DNA of 64,000 nucleotides from Russula earlei. Its lineage: Eukaryota > Basidiomycota > Agaricomycetes > Russulales > Russulaceae. The translations under genes and the position numbers were made by a program. How positions within the stretch are numbered: the stretch's first letter is position 1; each line of letters starts with the position of its first letter. Where the stretch lies: the NCBI GenBank assembly GCA_025769875.1, contig JAGFNK010000215.1:1-64000 (forward strand). The letters run 5' to 3'. The notes under the pieces were generated by a model. It saw only the letters and a list, made by a program, of their open reading frames with translations. It made no database searches and was not told the DNA's origin. Shown in pieces: positions 10,514 to 21,113 of this stretch.

Positions 10514-11739
10514 ATGAGTGCCGTGGCGCCTCCACCTTCACGCCCTGTCCAGTTACAGCCAAATCAACAATCTGTTTCCTCATGGGAGTTTACCCGACGC
10601 AAGCGTTGGGCCGATCTCCTCATGACTGAGTTGAGCGAGGCCATCGTCCTCATCCTGTCTCCCAGACGTAAAGTCCTTTTCTGTAACCCAGCCGTGCGCG
10701 AGATACTGGGCTGGCAGGACGAGGACTTGGTAGACCGAGATTTCAGAGATCTTGTTAATGGTCCGTCTTCTCATTCCATTGTCGTCCTCCAGGTCGTTGA
10801 ATTGTGCCCCAGCCAACGACAGACTGGGTTTCTGCGAGACATATGCACGTTCAATTGAGCGTCGTGAAGAATTACACTTCTTTGCGCGGCTTCTCTGCAA
10901 ATCCGACTCCTTCACTCATATGACTATAACGTCCCCCCCAACCAAAGAGGTTCTCTTTGAAGTAATCGGTTACCCACATTTCGTCATCGGAGAGAGCTCG
11001 TGCAGGTGTTTTTTTGCGGTTGCCAAACCATACCCGAGTCGAAACACGGCTATGTAAGTGCTTGTACATGGTCCTTGCGTTCAATCGTCAGAACCAACGT
11101 TCGGCCACGCTGCGGCAGGATAAATGCACTGCTGGAACTTAAAGTCGAGAACGAGCGTTTGCAGCAGCATGTAAGCGCGCTTCGTGCCCACTCCCAGCGG
11201 CTGTCTGCAGCTCAGGTCACTCAACACATGGGACAATACCCTGGCGAGGACCTGTCCACGCAGCTCGCGCCCGACATAGGATTTATAGCACGGTCAACGC
11301 CCGGCGGAGATTCGTCACACCCGCACTACTCTTCCATGCCGCATGGGTACGAGGCCAGTAGTGGTTTCACTACGAATTCCAATCTCGAAGATGATGAGGA
11401 CAGTGAACCTCGAAGGAAAAAAGTAAATTGACTCGTGATCCGAGCCGAGTCCCGTGTTGTCCTTACGCCTATTCCCAGCTCAAAAAATCATTTGGTGGCG
11501 AACAGTATATATGCAACACTTGCGGTCGCACTGATTCCCCAGAATGGAGAAAGGTCAATTTGTGACATTACCCGTCCAATCACTCGCTGACCTCTCTGGG
11601 TTTGAAGGGCCCCCGCGGTCCAAAGACTTTATGCAATGCTTGTGGCCTCCGATGGGCAAAGAAGGTGCGCAAATTTGAGGAGGCGGCTGAAGCGGGCGAT
11701 ATGAATCAGCTTCCTCTCGACGACACTGTGCCTCCTTAG
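10514..11739 (+). CDS. wc-2: WC-2-like PAS/GATA-zinc-finger light regulator
   Basis: Five exons can be read: 10,514-10,760, 10,813-11,053, 11,119-11,422, 11,479-11,553 and 11,608-11,739. They give 332 residues, and all junctions keep frame. Residues about 35-140 form a PAS domain ([13 protein letters not shown], then [13 protein letters not shown] and [15 protein letters not shown]). The C-terminal GATA finger is C-x2-C-x18-C-x2-C, starting [14 protein letters not shown] and ending [14 protein letters not shown]-2 partners the blue-light receptor WC-1 and binds GATC-type promoter elements; it has no flavin-binding LOV motif itself, and none is seen here. The protein is shorter than ascomycete WC-2. 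Its start lies only about 170 bp from the decayed repeat island. Later in-frame ATGs exist, but 10,514 best fits the length before the PAS domain. Confidence 0.9.
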
Positions 11740-11995
11740 CCACGTTGTGATTGCTGTGGACTTGGACAATTCTTGACTTAACGCCCTGATACTCGGCAGT
11801 TGCCGTACCTCTACATTTGGAAGGAGTCACGTGTGACTTGTGTGGAAAACATCATGGATATTGAACAGCAAGCGCAGAGGTAGAGAAGACACGGGGTGAA
11901 GGTAAGATGAGGTTGTAGAGTAGAACGATCATTAAACATCTCCCCGATGTTTCCAGGCGCCGGTAGGATAAACAAAATGTCCAATTTCTCGGCGA

Positions 11996-13061
11996 TCAGC
12001 AGCAGCTACCAGACTGAGCTTGTTGCACGTTCTGACCAGGAGTAATCGTTGATGACTTGCCCGTACCAGGTGCCGAGGGGGTGGATCCCATACTAAGGAC
12101 GGAAGTCAATATCGAGGGGGGGGGGGATGACTACCGGTTTGGCTTACCGGTCCTTGATCTGCTTCGCCATGGTCAGGAAGGCCTGCTCGACATTTGTCGC
12201 ATTCTTTGCGGAGGTCTCAAGGAAGGGGATAGAAAGCTGATCGGAAAATTCCTACAAATACATTGGTTGAATATAGAGTGGAATGTGTGTAGACGAGAGG
12301 CAGACCTTCGCAACACCGTACTCCACAACCTTCTTGCTGGTCAGGTCGGACTTGTTGCCAACGAGCAGCTTGTTCACACCTTCAGAAGCATAGCGGTCGA
12401 TTTCCTGCAACCATTGCTTCACGTTGGTGAACGTATCTTTAACCGAGTATGAAAGGAGGTAGGTGCAGAAGACAAGTAGAGGGACTGACCGTTGTCAGTG
12501 ACATCGTAAACGACAATGATACCGTGTGCTCCACGGTAGTAAGACGAGGTGATAGTGCGGAAACGTTCTTGCCCTGAACACAATGGATATTTATGACAGG
12601 CAGATTAGCCAGCGGGGAACGTGATATGTACCTGCAGTATCCCACTGTATGGGTAGGTGAAAAGAGGGGTTAGCTTATCGAATCCCTGAAAGTAGAAGGA
12701 CATGGCTGAGACAAATAAGATGATTTGAAGAGGGGGCCGGCGAAGGGTGGTGACGGTGCCACGGTGCCACGACGCTGAGCATTAAAGGAGGGGAGGCCGG
12801 AGGATCGCGCACTTACAATCTGAAGTTTGACCGTCTTGCCTTCGAGCTCAATAGTGCGGATCTTGAAATCAACCCCAATAGTAGAGATATAGCTTTCTGT
12901 ATAGGTATCGTCTGCAAAACGGAGGAGGAGGCAGGACTAAAGGTGAGTGCTGATGAGCCGTGATGATCGGGTTCGAATGGATTGGACCTTAATACCTTTC
13001 CGACACCAGAATCACCTATGAGGAGGAGTTTGAAGAGGTAGTCGTACTCGCTGGTGTGCAT
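11996..13061 (-). CDS. ypt1: Rab1/Ypt1 small GTPase
   Basis: Seven exons, in minus order, encode 204 residues: 13,061-12,996, 12,936-12,817, 12,644-12,632, 12,573-12,490, 12,436-12,306, 12,251-12,148 and 12,092-11,996. The N-terminus [18 protein letters not shown] is that of Rab1/Ypt1. Effector region [20 protein letters not shown], switch WDTAGQ, guanine motif NKSD and ETSAK are all intact. The protein ends GSCC, the double-cysteine site for geranylgeranylation. Ypt1 controls ER-to-Golgi transport and autophagy. Introns split the P-loop between Lys and Ser and isolate WDTA on a 13-nt exon. The length agrees with the family, and I see no defect. Confidence 0.95.
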
Positions 13062-13411
13062 GTTGGTAAGGGAGAAAGATTGAGGGAGAGAAAAGCAACG
13101 TTAGGCGGTGAGCAGTCGTCGAGAGGGCACTGAGAGAATGTGATGAGTCGTGTCGCAGGGGTTGTGACACCAATATGTCACGTTTCCCAGTGCCGGTTGC
13201 TCCATATAATGCACTCTATGTCTCCTTCCTCTCAGTTTTCCATCGAGCTCCGCTGCTTGCATCTAGGAGATATGATTTCGCACCTTTGGACATCCCAAAT
13301 ACAACCCGGGTCCTCTATGATACCACCTCAGTCTTAGCACATGCAAATCCATCAGTTACCGGCCTTTCTCCTTTTGACTTACTCTCCTTTCTTTGTCCTT
13401 TCTCTTTCCAG

Positions 13412-14653
13412 TGACCCCCAGATTCAGGCAAAGCTGAGGAACCTAGCGAATGCCACGAAGTATGGAACGGCTCAGGCACTCCATATTGAATTACAGCTTC
13501 AGCATTCGCTACATGTTTGGTTCTGTCAAGTGCGTTGTTGCGTTTGAGACGGTCACACTAGATTCTCACCACAAGTCTTGGCGCTCTCACTTCACGACCA
13601 TCTGCCTGTTCACTAGTATCCAGCTTCTCCTAACGAAGCTAGCAGCGCCGGTCTCTCAGGTGTAGGTAATAGTGGCATCTCTCTTGCTTGCGGGGACTGC
13701 AAGGATCTCCGCCGCTGGTAGGAGCATCCCCGAGGACGGCTTCTCGTGCATTGACAATGGCGTCTTGGTCAGAATTTTTTGGACTCATTTATAAATTTCG
13801 GCCAATCTGATCCGCTCTCACAGACGACGAAGTTCTACTTTTGCTCAGAAATTTGAAGCCTGTTCCCGATCGCTGGAGTATTATTTCCCCGTTCAGACAG
13901 TCGCTGATGCCCAGTTAGTCTTCGCATCGCTGTGCTTCACTCCATTGCGACATCATTTTACTTTGGATTCATCTGTAGATATTCAAGGATTCTGGTGGTG
14001 GCGCTAGAAGAGGGTACTGGCTATGGCAGGTTAGTTGCAGCCATACCGCGATTGTCAGACTCGGTTCTCGACGATGATTGTGAGACGAGAGTGCGTAGTC
14101 AATCCGACCGATATGAGTTGGAGAGAGTACCAACGGGAGACGAGTGGTGCTTTGGGGACACACTAACAACAGGTCTGGTTCTCTGATAAGCCAATGCATT
14201 TACAGGTGAGTGCCAGCAATCGGGCGGTTTTCCTTCATGTATGTCTTGCCTTATATCTGGATGATTCCCTGCACCTTACTGACATAAGAGAATGTTTACG
14301 GTACTCACTACGGGGGAGACTGCTAGTTTATTGGTCTGCTGAACTAAAAGACGCTTCAGGCGTTCTATGTCCTCTTCTAGCCAGCACGGGAGCGACAACG
14401 ACCCATTTGACAGCAATGGCCTTGCGTTGACTTCAGACCTGGTTTGGTGTTAATATTCTGGTTTCGTGGGTCGTGGGTCCACAACATTGCATGGCGAGGA
14501 CTGGAAGGCTCACAGGCACGTTGGCAAGTGGGAATGGCAGCACAAGTGGTGTGTGAGAACTCAATTGTACAAGTCGTTACAGGAAACCCGGCCAATATGA
14601 ACCCCGACAATATACGGAATCATACAGGCCACATCACTTCGGCATCAATGTAA
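13412..14653 (+). CDS. unidentified multi-exon gene (model uncertain)
   Basis: Several exon-like blocks with good splice signals lie on the plus strand. They include 13,412-13,512 (PQIQAKLRNLANATKYG), about 13,618-13,719 (YPASPNEASSAGLSG, then GDCKDLRRW), about 13,824-13,895 (DDEVLLLLRNLKPVP) and a block ending at 14,126 joined to 14,173-14,205 (VWFSDKPMHLQ). A Ser-rich block follows at about 14,360-14,441 (SMSSSSSQHGSDNDPF), then a last block ending NIRNHTGHITSASM with TAA at 14,651. I recognise no family. The gene would end tail to tail with the zinc-ribbon gene. The start codon was not fixed and individual exons may be wrong. Confidence 0.4.
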
Positions 14654-14697
14654 ATGGACAGCAGCCAGGAGAAATGGAAGTAGGAAGTTCAAAGATT

Positions 14698-15264
14698 TCA
14701 GTAGCCACGTGGCGGACTGTCGTAAGAGGGCTGGTATCCGGTTAATTGCCCACTCTGGTATGTGTGTTGATATCCAGGCTGGTGAAGACCCCAGCCTGCA
14801 TTCCCTGCTGGAAGGGCAGGCTCCCAACTAGAGACACCTCTGATTAGATGCGACAGACAGCGGTTCGGACATCAGGGCGCACCGGTCCTGAGTAGGCACG
14901 TTCCAGTTACATGTTGAGCATATCCAGATGTGTTTCTTCTTGAACGGTATGATCGGAACGAAAAAGAACGAGAACCACGCGCGGGTTGTGGCGCGAACGA
15001 CAGTCACTGTTCGAGGATGACGTGAGCCAAAGTCTGACCATCTGAGTTCATAATGGGTTACCGTTGTGACATTTAGGACAGACATGAGGGTTGGCATCGA
15101 CGACCTTGAGCTTGTCTTGGAGACCAACTACGGGAGAAAGTGGATAAGGAGGCTAGGGGAGACGATGCTGTGACATACAAAGGAGGGGGATGAAGACTAG
15201 GACAGAAAGGGGGTATCAGAGGCGGAACGAGAGAAGAGATGCAGTCCCAGGACGCACGGAACAT
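14698..15264 (-). CDS. small zinc-ribbon protein (130 aa)
   Basis: Exons 15,264-15,204, 15,127-15,062, 15,006-14,883 and 14,839-14,698 join in frame. The core is a zinc ribbon, CPKCHN near residue 40 and CSTCNW near residue 75, with the signature AWFSFFFVPIIPFKKKHIWI between them. The tail is rich in Gly, Gln, Tyr and Pro (HQPGYQHTYQSGQLTGYQ). Fungal proteins of this type (zinc_ribbon_15-like) are common and their role is not established. The first exon (MFRASWDCISSLVPPL) is the weakest part of the model. The start lies 454 bp from the end of the transcription-factor gene behind it. Confidence 0.75.
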
Positions 15265-15718
15265 ATTGGTTCAAGTTCAACAAGTGTTACATCTCCGTCG
15301 GAAAGGAGAGGAGGCCAAGACGAGGACCAAACCGAGCGCTCGACTCGGATCGAATCGAATCGCATCGCAACCGGCAATTCGGCTACGTGTGAAAATAATA
15401 AAATTGATTGACGTTACTTTTTATTTCTTCTGTTTCTGTGCTACGGTCAATCTCCAATGATGTAAAGACTTCGATGCACCATGACAAACGGACAATGCAC
15501 TACAGACAAATAAAGATATCTATGTATGACAGACAGAATGATCAATATGAGATGCAACGGAACTACAGATCGGACACCGCCCCAACAGTCAGAAAACAAT
15601 AGCTTATAGCAAGTTGAAGTAGTAGACAAAGCGAGAAGCACTCGTATACATAACAATGTCCAATCGGAGTGTCCGGGGCCCAATCGCTGGTTTTTCAATT
15701 TACACCGCGTTCATCAGA
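15265..15718. other. intergenic, zinc-ribbon promoter and transcription-factor 3' region
   Basis: No gene seen. A short GAATC-type repeat, TCGGATCGAATCGAATCGCA, is at about 15,346-15,365. The rest is ordinary AT-mixed spacer that must contain the 5' region of the minus-strand zinc-ribbon gene and the terminator of the transcription-factor gene. Confidence 0.5.
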
Positions 15719-18700
15719 CTAGAAGAACGAGGACGAGAGGGAAAACGGGTGATCCAGGGTGGAACCTGTGTGGAGCGCGGACGGAGAAGCCCCGCCAATC
15801 GGATACACGATAGAGCTTGCATCGAAAAACGGAGGCGGGCTGGATTGATTAAATGCTGTCTCCACTTCTTCTGGCAGAGTGCTGTGGGATGTGGGACTAG
15901 AACACAGCAAGGACGAGCTCATAGACCGATCTTGCGGCACACCGGCGCCGGATGGTTGACTGCAGGTCAGCGCAGTCAGCGCACCACTTGACGATGAGGG
16001 TGTGAAGGTGTAGTGGCCACTGTCGGAGCACGGGTAGAACATTAGTGGGGGGGAATGACGTCGCGTGTCCGATTTCATCCCTGGAGAAATCTGCGAAAAT
16101 GGAGTCGGTCCCTGAGCTAACGCGAAGAAGGGTGGTGATCCATTGGGGGAAACTACTGCCGATGAAGGGGAGCCACCACTGGAACCAGAAATGAGTGGCC
16201 CGTCGATGGGGGAATGTGGACTCGATGGGGTTGCAGAAAGTGGAGAGGCCCAGCTACTGTCTTCCGTACAGGCCGTGGTGGGAGCTGAGGTGTCCAAACT
16301 GGTCATCCCGCGCGAAGAAGACGAAGACGCAAATGGGATGGATAAAGGGGGAGGATGGGGGCGCTGGGGGTGAGTGCGTAGAAGTTGTGTCCCAGCAGGT
16401 TGGAGCTCGAACACGGGTGTGGTTAAGGTGGGGGAGATGGGTGGGCGAGGCTGTGTATTCGAACCCTTGCGTGACTCCCAAACCATTCGGACGGTTTTCT
16501 CCCTTTCTTCGCCCTTGGAGAACGCCCACCTCATTTGACGCAATGCCTGTAAACAAGTTTGAACGTCCTCATCGGAACCCCCTTCGCCGGCGAGTAAGAA
16601 GCCAGCGAAAAAACATCCGTCTCGCACGAGGGAGGCGTCATACTCAAAAAAGGGAGTCCCCAAATGCTGGCGAATGATTACGACGACCCGTCGGACAACT
16701 TCGTGACAACGGGCATCGGCAATGTTGAGCAGACGAGTCGCCGCATCGAACTGTGCGCTCCGTGGGCTTGAATTGGGGAGGGAGAGGGAAAGGTTCCTAT
16801 CGCAGGTTGGGTGAACGACTGTCCGTTGCTTGAGGGCTTCACGTATTACATTAACTACCGTGAAGTGTTAGGTCAAGCTGTTTGGGCAGGCAGAGGATAA
16901 AGTAGGATGCTCTACTTACGACACTCGAAAATGAAGATCTACGAGAAGGAAAATTGAACAATAATCTAAAGCTAACAGCGGCTAAACACACCTGCCATCC
17001 GTGAATGTAGCGATCGACATCCTCTTCGTGGACATTCCCCGAGGTACCTAGCATGCGTAGATTGTCGAAGTCTTTCCACGACTTTTCAAGCGCGTCCCAG
17101 ACTTCGTGTAGACTCTTCTCTTCGATCTCATTTTGTTGTCGAGCTTTGGGACCAGTCAACGCCGAGTGCACTCTCCTACAAGCGGAAGCCAGCTCAAGCG
17201 GAACCATCGCGTAGCGATACGTAAACTCGTAGGCGATAGTGGAGGTGCGCGTCATCGCATCGCTGTTGAGTGGAGGCAAAGTTTTCTGGAACGACGCCAA
17301 ATCGTCGTCCGAACTGTTAATGGGAGTGAGCCTGTGTTAGCAGTCATGCGTGAATTCTACTCTTACATGAGCAGACGGCCGCCGCGAAGACCAGTGGTGA
17401 CGCCCTCTACGATGTGCGAATACCAGAAGAGTCGCGCGCGGACAAGGATATCAACGGCCTGCCCTTGACCACTTCCGACAGAAGAAACGGATGCCAGGCT
17501 ACAGAGCGTGAAAACCTGGCTGACCAATGCCTCATACATGACGAGTCGTTCCATGGGAGACTGGACCTCTGTAGATGACGACATGAATGAGACTTGGGGA
17601 GATCGAAGACAAATCACCGACCTTGTGTTAAAGGCAGCAAAAGGTGCAAGGCACGCACACCATCCCAGGTGGGCTTCCTCAGGATGCCATGAATATCAAT
17701 CAGGTGCAGCATCTCCTGAACCATTTCGTTGGTGGCCTCACGACGGTTGCGGATAATGGCTTCACCGTGATGAAGGTCCTCGATGCCGTATTCATTGACA
17801 CCGAAGCTCGCCGCCCAAACAGCAAGTAGCATTGCGATAAGCTGGCCGGGGATGCCAAGCGCATTGCAGTTACCCTTGCTGAACTCGAAGAAACGGGCAC
17901 AGAACTCTGAGGGATCGATGATAGGATCTGTGCAAGAGCCTAGAAGTAAGCACGAAAGGTAGTGGGAGAAGAAGCTACTGGTAAACGGCTGACGCTGGAT
18001 GTGGAATCGACGGAAGAAAGCAGACGAGAAGAATTCTGGTTTGAGTTTTGGGATGAGCGCAGGTGACAGGGACGGAGCGGTAAAGAGACCGCCGTCCTCG
18101 TCGATGGATTTGCCATAGACGGCCCTGTTAGGAAAGATGAACAAAGGATGACGAGAAGGCGCGGGTGGGACGTACTCGACCTGTTGGAGCCGGCGGCCGC
18201 GCCTGAGTAATTTGACGGCTTTGACTTCGGCAAACTCGTCACTGGCGAAAAGCGGACGTCAGCGAACGGGCGAGAGAAGGTTCGAGACCACGGACACGCA
18301 TTTTAGCCCGCGTTCCTTGCAGTTCGAACACTGAGGCTGTGTGCCCGTGTTCGAAAAAGGCAAGTCTTTCAGGTCACAGCGAACTCTGTTTTCCCACGTA
18401 AGATGAGCATGGGTGTAGGTGTATCAATCCAAGGGAGGCTATCAGCCCCCCCCGGTGAGTAGCTACCTTCTCATGCGACAAGCCCCACATGCCGAGAATT
18501 GTTGGCGAGAAGACTTTGGCTGAGAAGAGGTGCGGCGGGTGGCAGCACCAGGATAGGGAGGGCTCGCAGAGCCTGGACTCCTCGGGACGGAGGCAGACTT
18601 GAGGGGCATGGCCGGGGGGGGGGGGGACAGCTGGGAGGTTGATTGGGGGAAAGAGGTGGCAGTGGAATGGGAATGGTTGGAAAAGGGAGGGATATTTGAA

Positions 18701-18807
18701 GGTTTTGGGATGAATGAAGAAGGAAGACGTGAGCTCGGAAGAGAGGCCAAACGTTTACCGTCGACGGTTTCTTGGAAATGTACGTCTATGTCGACGTCTA
18801 TGTCCAC
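15719..18807 (-). CDS. Zn2Cys6 fungal-type transcription factor
   Basis: The first exon starts at 18,807 (MDIDVDIDVHF) with a Ser/Pro-rich leader, then enters the binuclear zinc cluster, which an intron at about 18,383-18,465 interrupts. Cysteines are spaced C-x2-C-x6-C-x15-C-x2-C-x6-C (CGACRMRRVRC, then CSNCKERGLKC), followed by a basic linker (VKLLRRGRRLQQVE). The middle exons contain the fungal-specific regulatory region (AMLLAVWAASFGVNEYG; REATNEMVQEMLHLIDIHG; RYAMVPLELASACRRVHSAL). The last exon, ending with TAG at 15,719-15,721, is Ser/Pro-rich and probably an activation domain. At least seven exons are present, and I did not fix every boundary. The domain layout resembles the large XlnR/Gal4-like class; the target genes are unknown. 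Confidence 0.85.
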
Positions 18808-19338
18808 GCCCCATGTCTTTATCTCCTACCATGTCACGGTGCCCGTCATGGTGTCCTGGCACTGGACCAGACCACATGCCTCGTTCGGTTTTCGGTTTAC
18901 ACTGACTGCAGGTCCACTTGATGTCGTAATGCGTTCGACCTGTTCCTCGGCTCGCGGCATGTCCACCCAGATGCTGGGCAGATCCTGCCTGCTTTATCTT
19001 TCCACACGTACAGAGACACTCCTCAGTTTATCTCCCTTCCTACGCCACACGTTCCATGTCCCCGTCTGGTCACCGTTCCCCTGTCCTTGTCTAATCCTGG
19101 CATGGGACCACGCTGGAATGTTTCCGCCGAACGACGGTCCCCGAACGCTCGCAGGCGTGCTCCTTTCATCGACATACACCCCTCGAATTGCTTTGTTCTC
19201 CTTGTTCTTTCGTCATTTAGGTAGTTCATATCAGTTGAATAACGTGGGCATGTCAATGTCGGACAAAAATAGGCTATCCTTACATTACATGCTGCCAAAC
19301 GTCGGCCGCTGTTAGCGGGAATGGGTCTGCGCATCTCC
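18808..19338. other. intergenic between transcription factor and nop16
   Basis: The 5' region of the minus-strand transcription factor and the 3' flank of nop16. The long plus-strand open frame at 18,599-19,315 is a shadow of the exon opposite plus open spacer: it has no family motif and overlaps a convincing exon on the other strand. Confidence 0.5.
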
Positions 19339-20313
19339 TCATCCTGTTATGACATTTTGCGCGCCAAGTTTGTCAAACCCTCCCGCCCTCTTGATGGCCC
19401 GGCGTATCTCTCCCTCCGTCCGCTGGTCAGGGTTGAGCGTACGATCTCGCATCATAGCTGCCACGTCGCGACCATGTTTGGATATCAGTCTCTGCAGAAA
19501 GCTCATTTCACCTTTGGGAGATAATCTTGGAACGGGCGCATTAACGACGTCAGGCAGCGCTTCCAAATTGATAGAGAAAGCAGCGGAAAATGATTCCATG
19601 GAAAGTCAGGTCAAAACGGTTATCTCCAGAAGCACGAAGCACCTGCTGTTCCGTACTCACATTGAATTACTTCGACATTTGACTTCACAGTGTCGGGCGT
19701 CTGACCGAACGAGAACCACTTTCGGTTCTCTGGGGTATGAATGATTGCCGCCGCTGCCACCTCGACGAGATCCAGCCGACGGTCGAGTGATGTCGGATCG
19801 ACATACTCAACGGTTGTAATATGGCCAGCGTGGTCTCTCACAATGCGTCCCAATCCCTTTGGAAGATCATGCTCGCTCCCGCCACTCATCGACATTGCTA
19901 GGTCATCAACGAAGGCATTCTCATTCGCTGCTGTTTGTGCTTCTGTGACAGTTGCGGGGCGTTCCGCGCCCCCAGACGTATGTGGATTCAGCGAAACAGC
20001 CAGACCCAGAGCAGCGTAACTGGCAAAAAGAGCCGTGACAACGTTGCCCGTCAATTATCAAACATTCCCTTCCCTGTCACGGACTGAGTACACGTACTTT
20101 TGTCGGACAGTTTTATGTTTGTCCCATGCTTCCTGCAATATCCTTGGACCACGAATGGCTTGATGAACACCGAAAATCGAAATGAGCGTCGGTAATGCGG
20201 ACAAAAAAGCCTAACGCACGAGGCTGCTTCTTGAGGAGCTTCTTCGCTTGCCTCGAATGATGTACTGGTTTGTGGGTGGAACGAGCTTTGCGACGCTGCC
20301 GAGGATTCGCCAT
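19339..20313 (-). CDS. nop16: ribosome biogenesis protein Nop16
   Basis: The N-terminus is MANPRQRRKARST followed by HHSRQAKKLLKKQP, typical of Nop16, a nucleolar factor for the 60S subunit. After a first intron comes IRGPRILQEAWDKHKTVRQ, after a second NYAALGLAVSLNP, both family signatures. The next exon has GLGRIVRDHAGHI. The last exon (19,599 down to 19,339) carries SPKGEMSFLQRL, the KHGRDVAAMMRDRTLNPDQR region and GEIRRAIKRAGGF, the conserved C-terminus. At least four exons are needed. Length and motif order match the family, and there is no lesion. Confidence 0.9.
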
Positions 20314-20593
20314 GAACTTGGCTCAAATGTGCAAGGGAGGCGATAATGGAGCGGGAGAAGCCTAATAACTAACGGACCCAAAAGCAGAGATCGAAAAAAA
20401 TTATGAGGAATGGAGGTGCCGAGGACGAGACGAGACAGACAGACGTCGTGACTGTCCCTTCCCTCCTTGGCCAAGATGGAGGGAGGACTAGCAAACCTCT
20501 CGCCTCTCGGCTTTTGCCGACCGCTGATCTCACGACCCTTGGCTGCTGCTGCTCACAACTGCATTAGCCGCACACACCACTTGATCGTACACT

Positions 20594-20987
20594 ATGTCCC
20601 GTCTCGCCTACTATCCGATTCCCGCCACCAGCAGACTGGGAAGCTTCACCCTTAGTGCACGTTCATTCGCTTCTCCGCGCACCATGCCAGCCATTCATCA
20701 TTCCACAGACCGCAAAGCGTTGGTCGGGCAGCCTCGGAATTTGGGGCGTAGGAGCTGGCACTGCCCTTGTTTTCGTACGGGCCTGGCAATGTGCTCCCGC
20801 ACACCATTTTTGCTGAATGAAATCGCCAGTTCCTTTCTGTGACGCCAAAAGTGAAAAACACCCTGCTTCTCAAGATACCTGTGGTGTGTCACTTTGCCAT
20901 GTCCTATGCTTCTTCCGATCGTATTCCCCGTCACAGCTCAGTAGCTACTACGACGACAAGACTCCTGCCTCGGACAAGCCATTCTAA
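20594..20987 (+). CDS. qcr10: QCR10-like subunit of the cytochrome bc1 complex
   Basis: The C-terminal two thirds are clear. The segment GIWGVGAGTAL before 20,769 joins FLSVTPKVKNTLLLKIPVV (20,830-20,885), then SYYDDKTPASDKPF with TAA at 20,985. The pattern of one membrane helix, KIP, an acidic loop and a DKP end is that of the small complex III subunit 10 in the mitochondrial inner membrane. Introns are 20,769-20,829 and 20,886-20,941. The N-terminus is unsettled. The ATG at 20,594 (MSRLAYYPIP) looks right for the family but is one frame off from the helix exon, and I found no phase-compatible intron between them. Confidence 0.65.
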
Positions 20988-21113
20988 ATCGCTACTTCCT
21001 TGAGAGCATAGCACATGGAAATGTTTATTAGATGCATCTATTCACTTTTTTCCCCCCAAATGCACCATGTCTCCGCGGTGGGACGGAGGAGAGATCACTG
21101 AATGTCCCGTTGT

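Noticed and set aside
18599..19315. 238-codon open frame on the plus strand
   Set aside because: It overlaps the first exon of the Zn2Cys6 factor on the other strand, contains long simple runs (poly-Gly from a G-run) and has no family motif.
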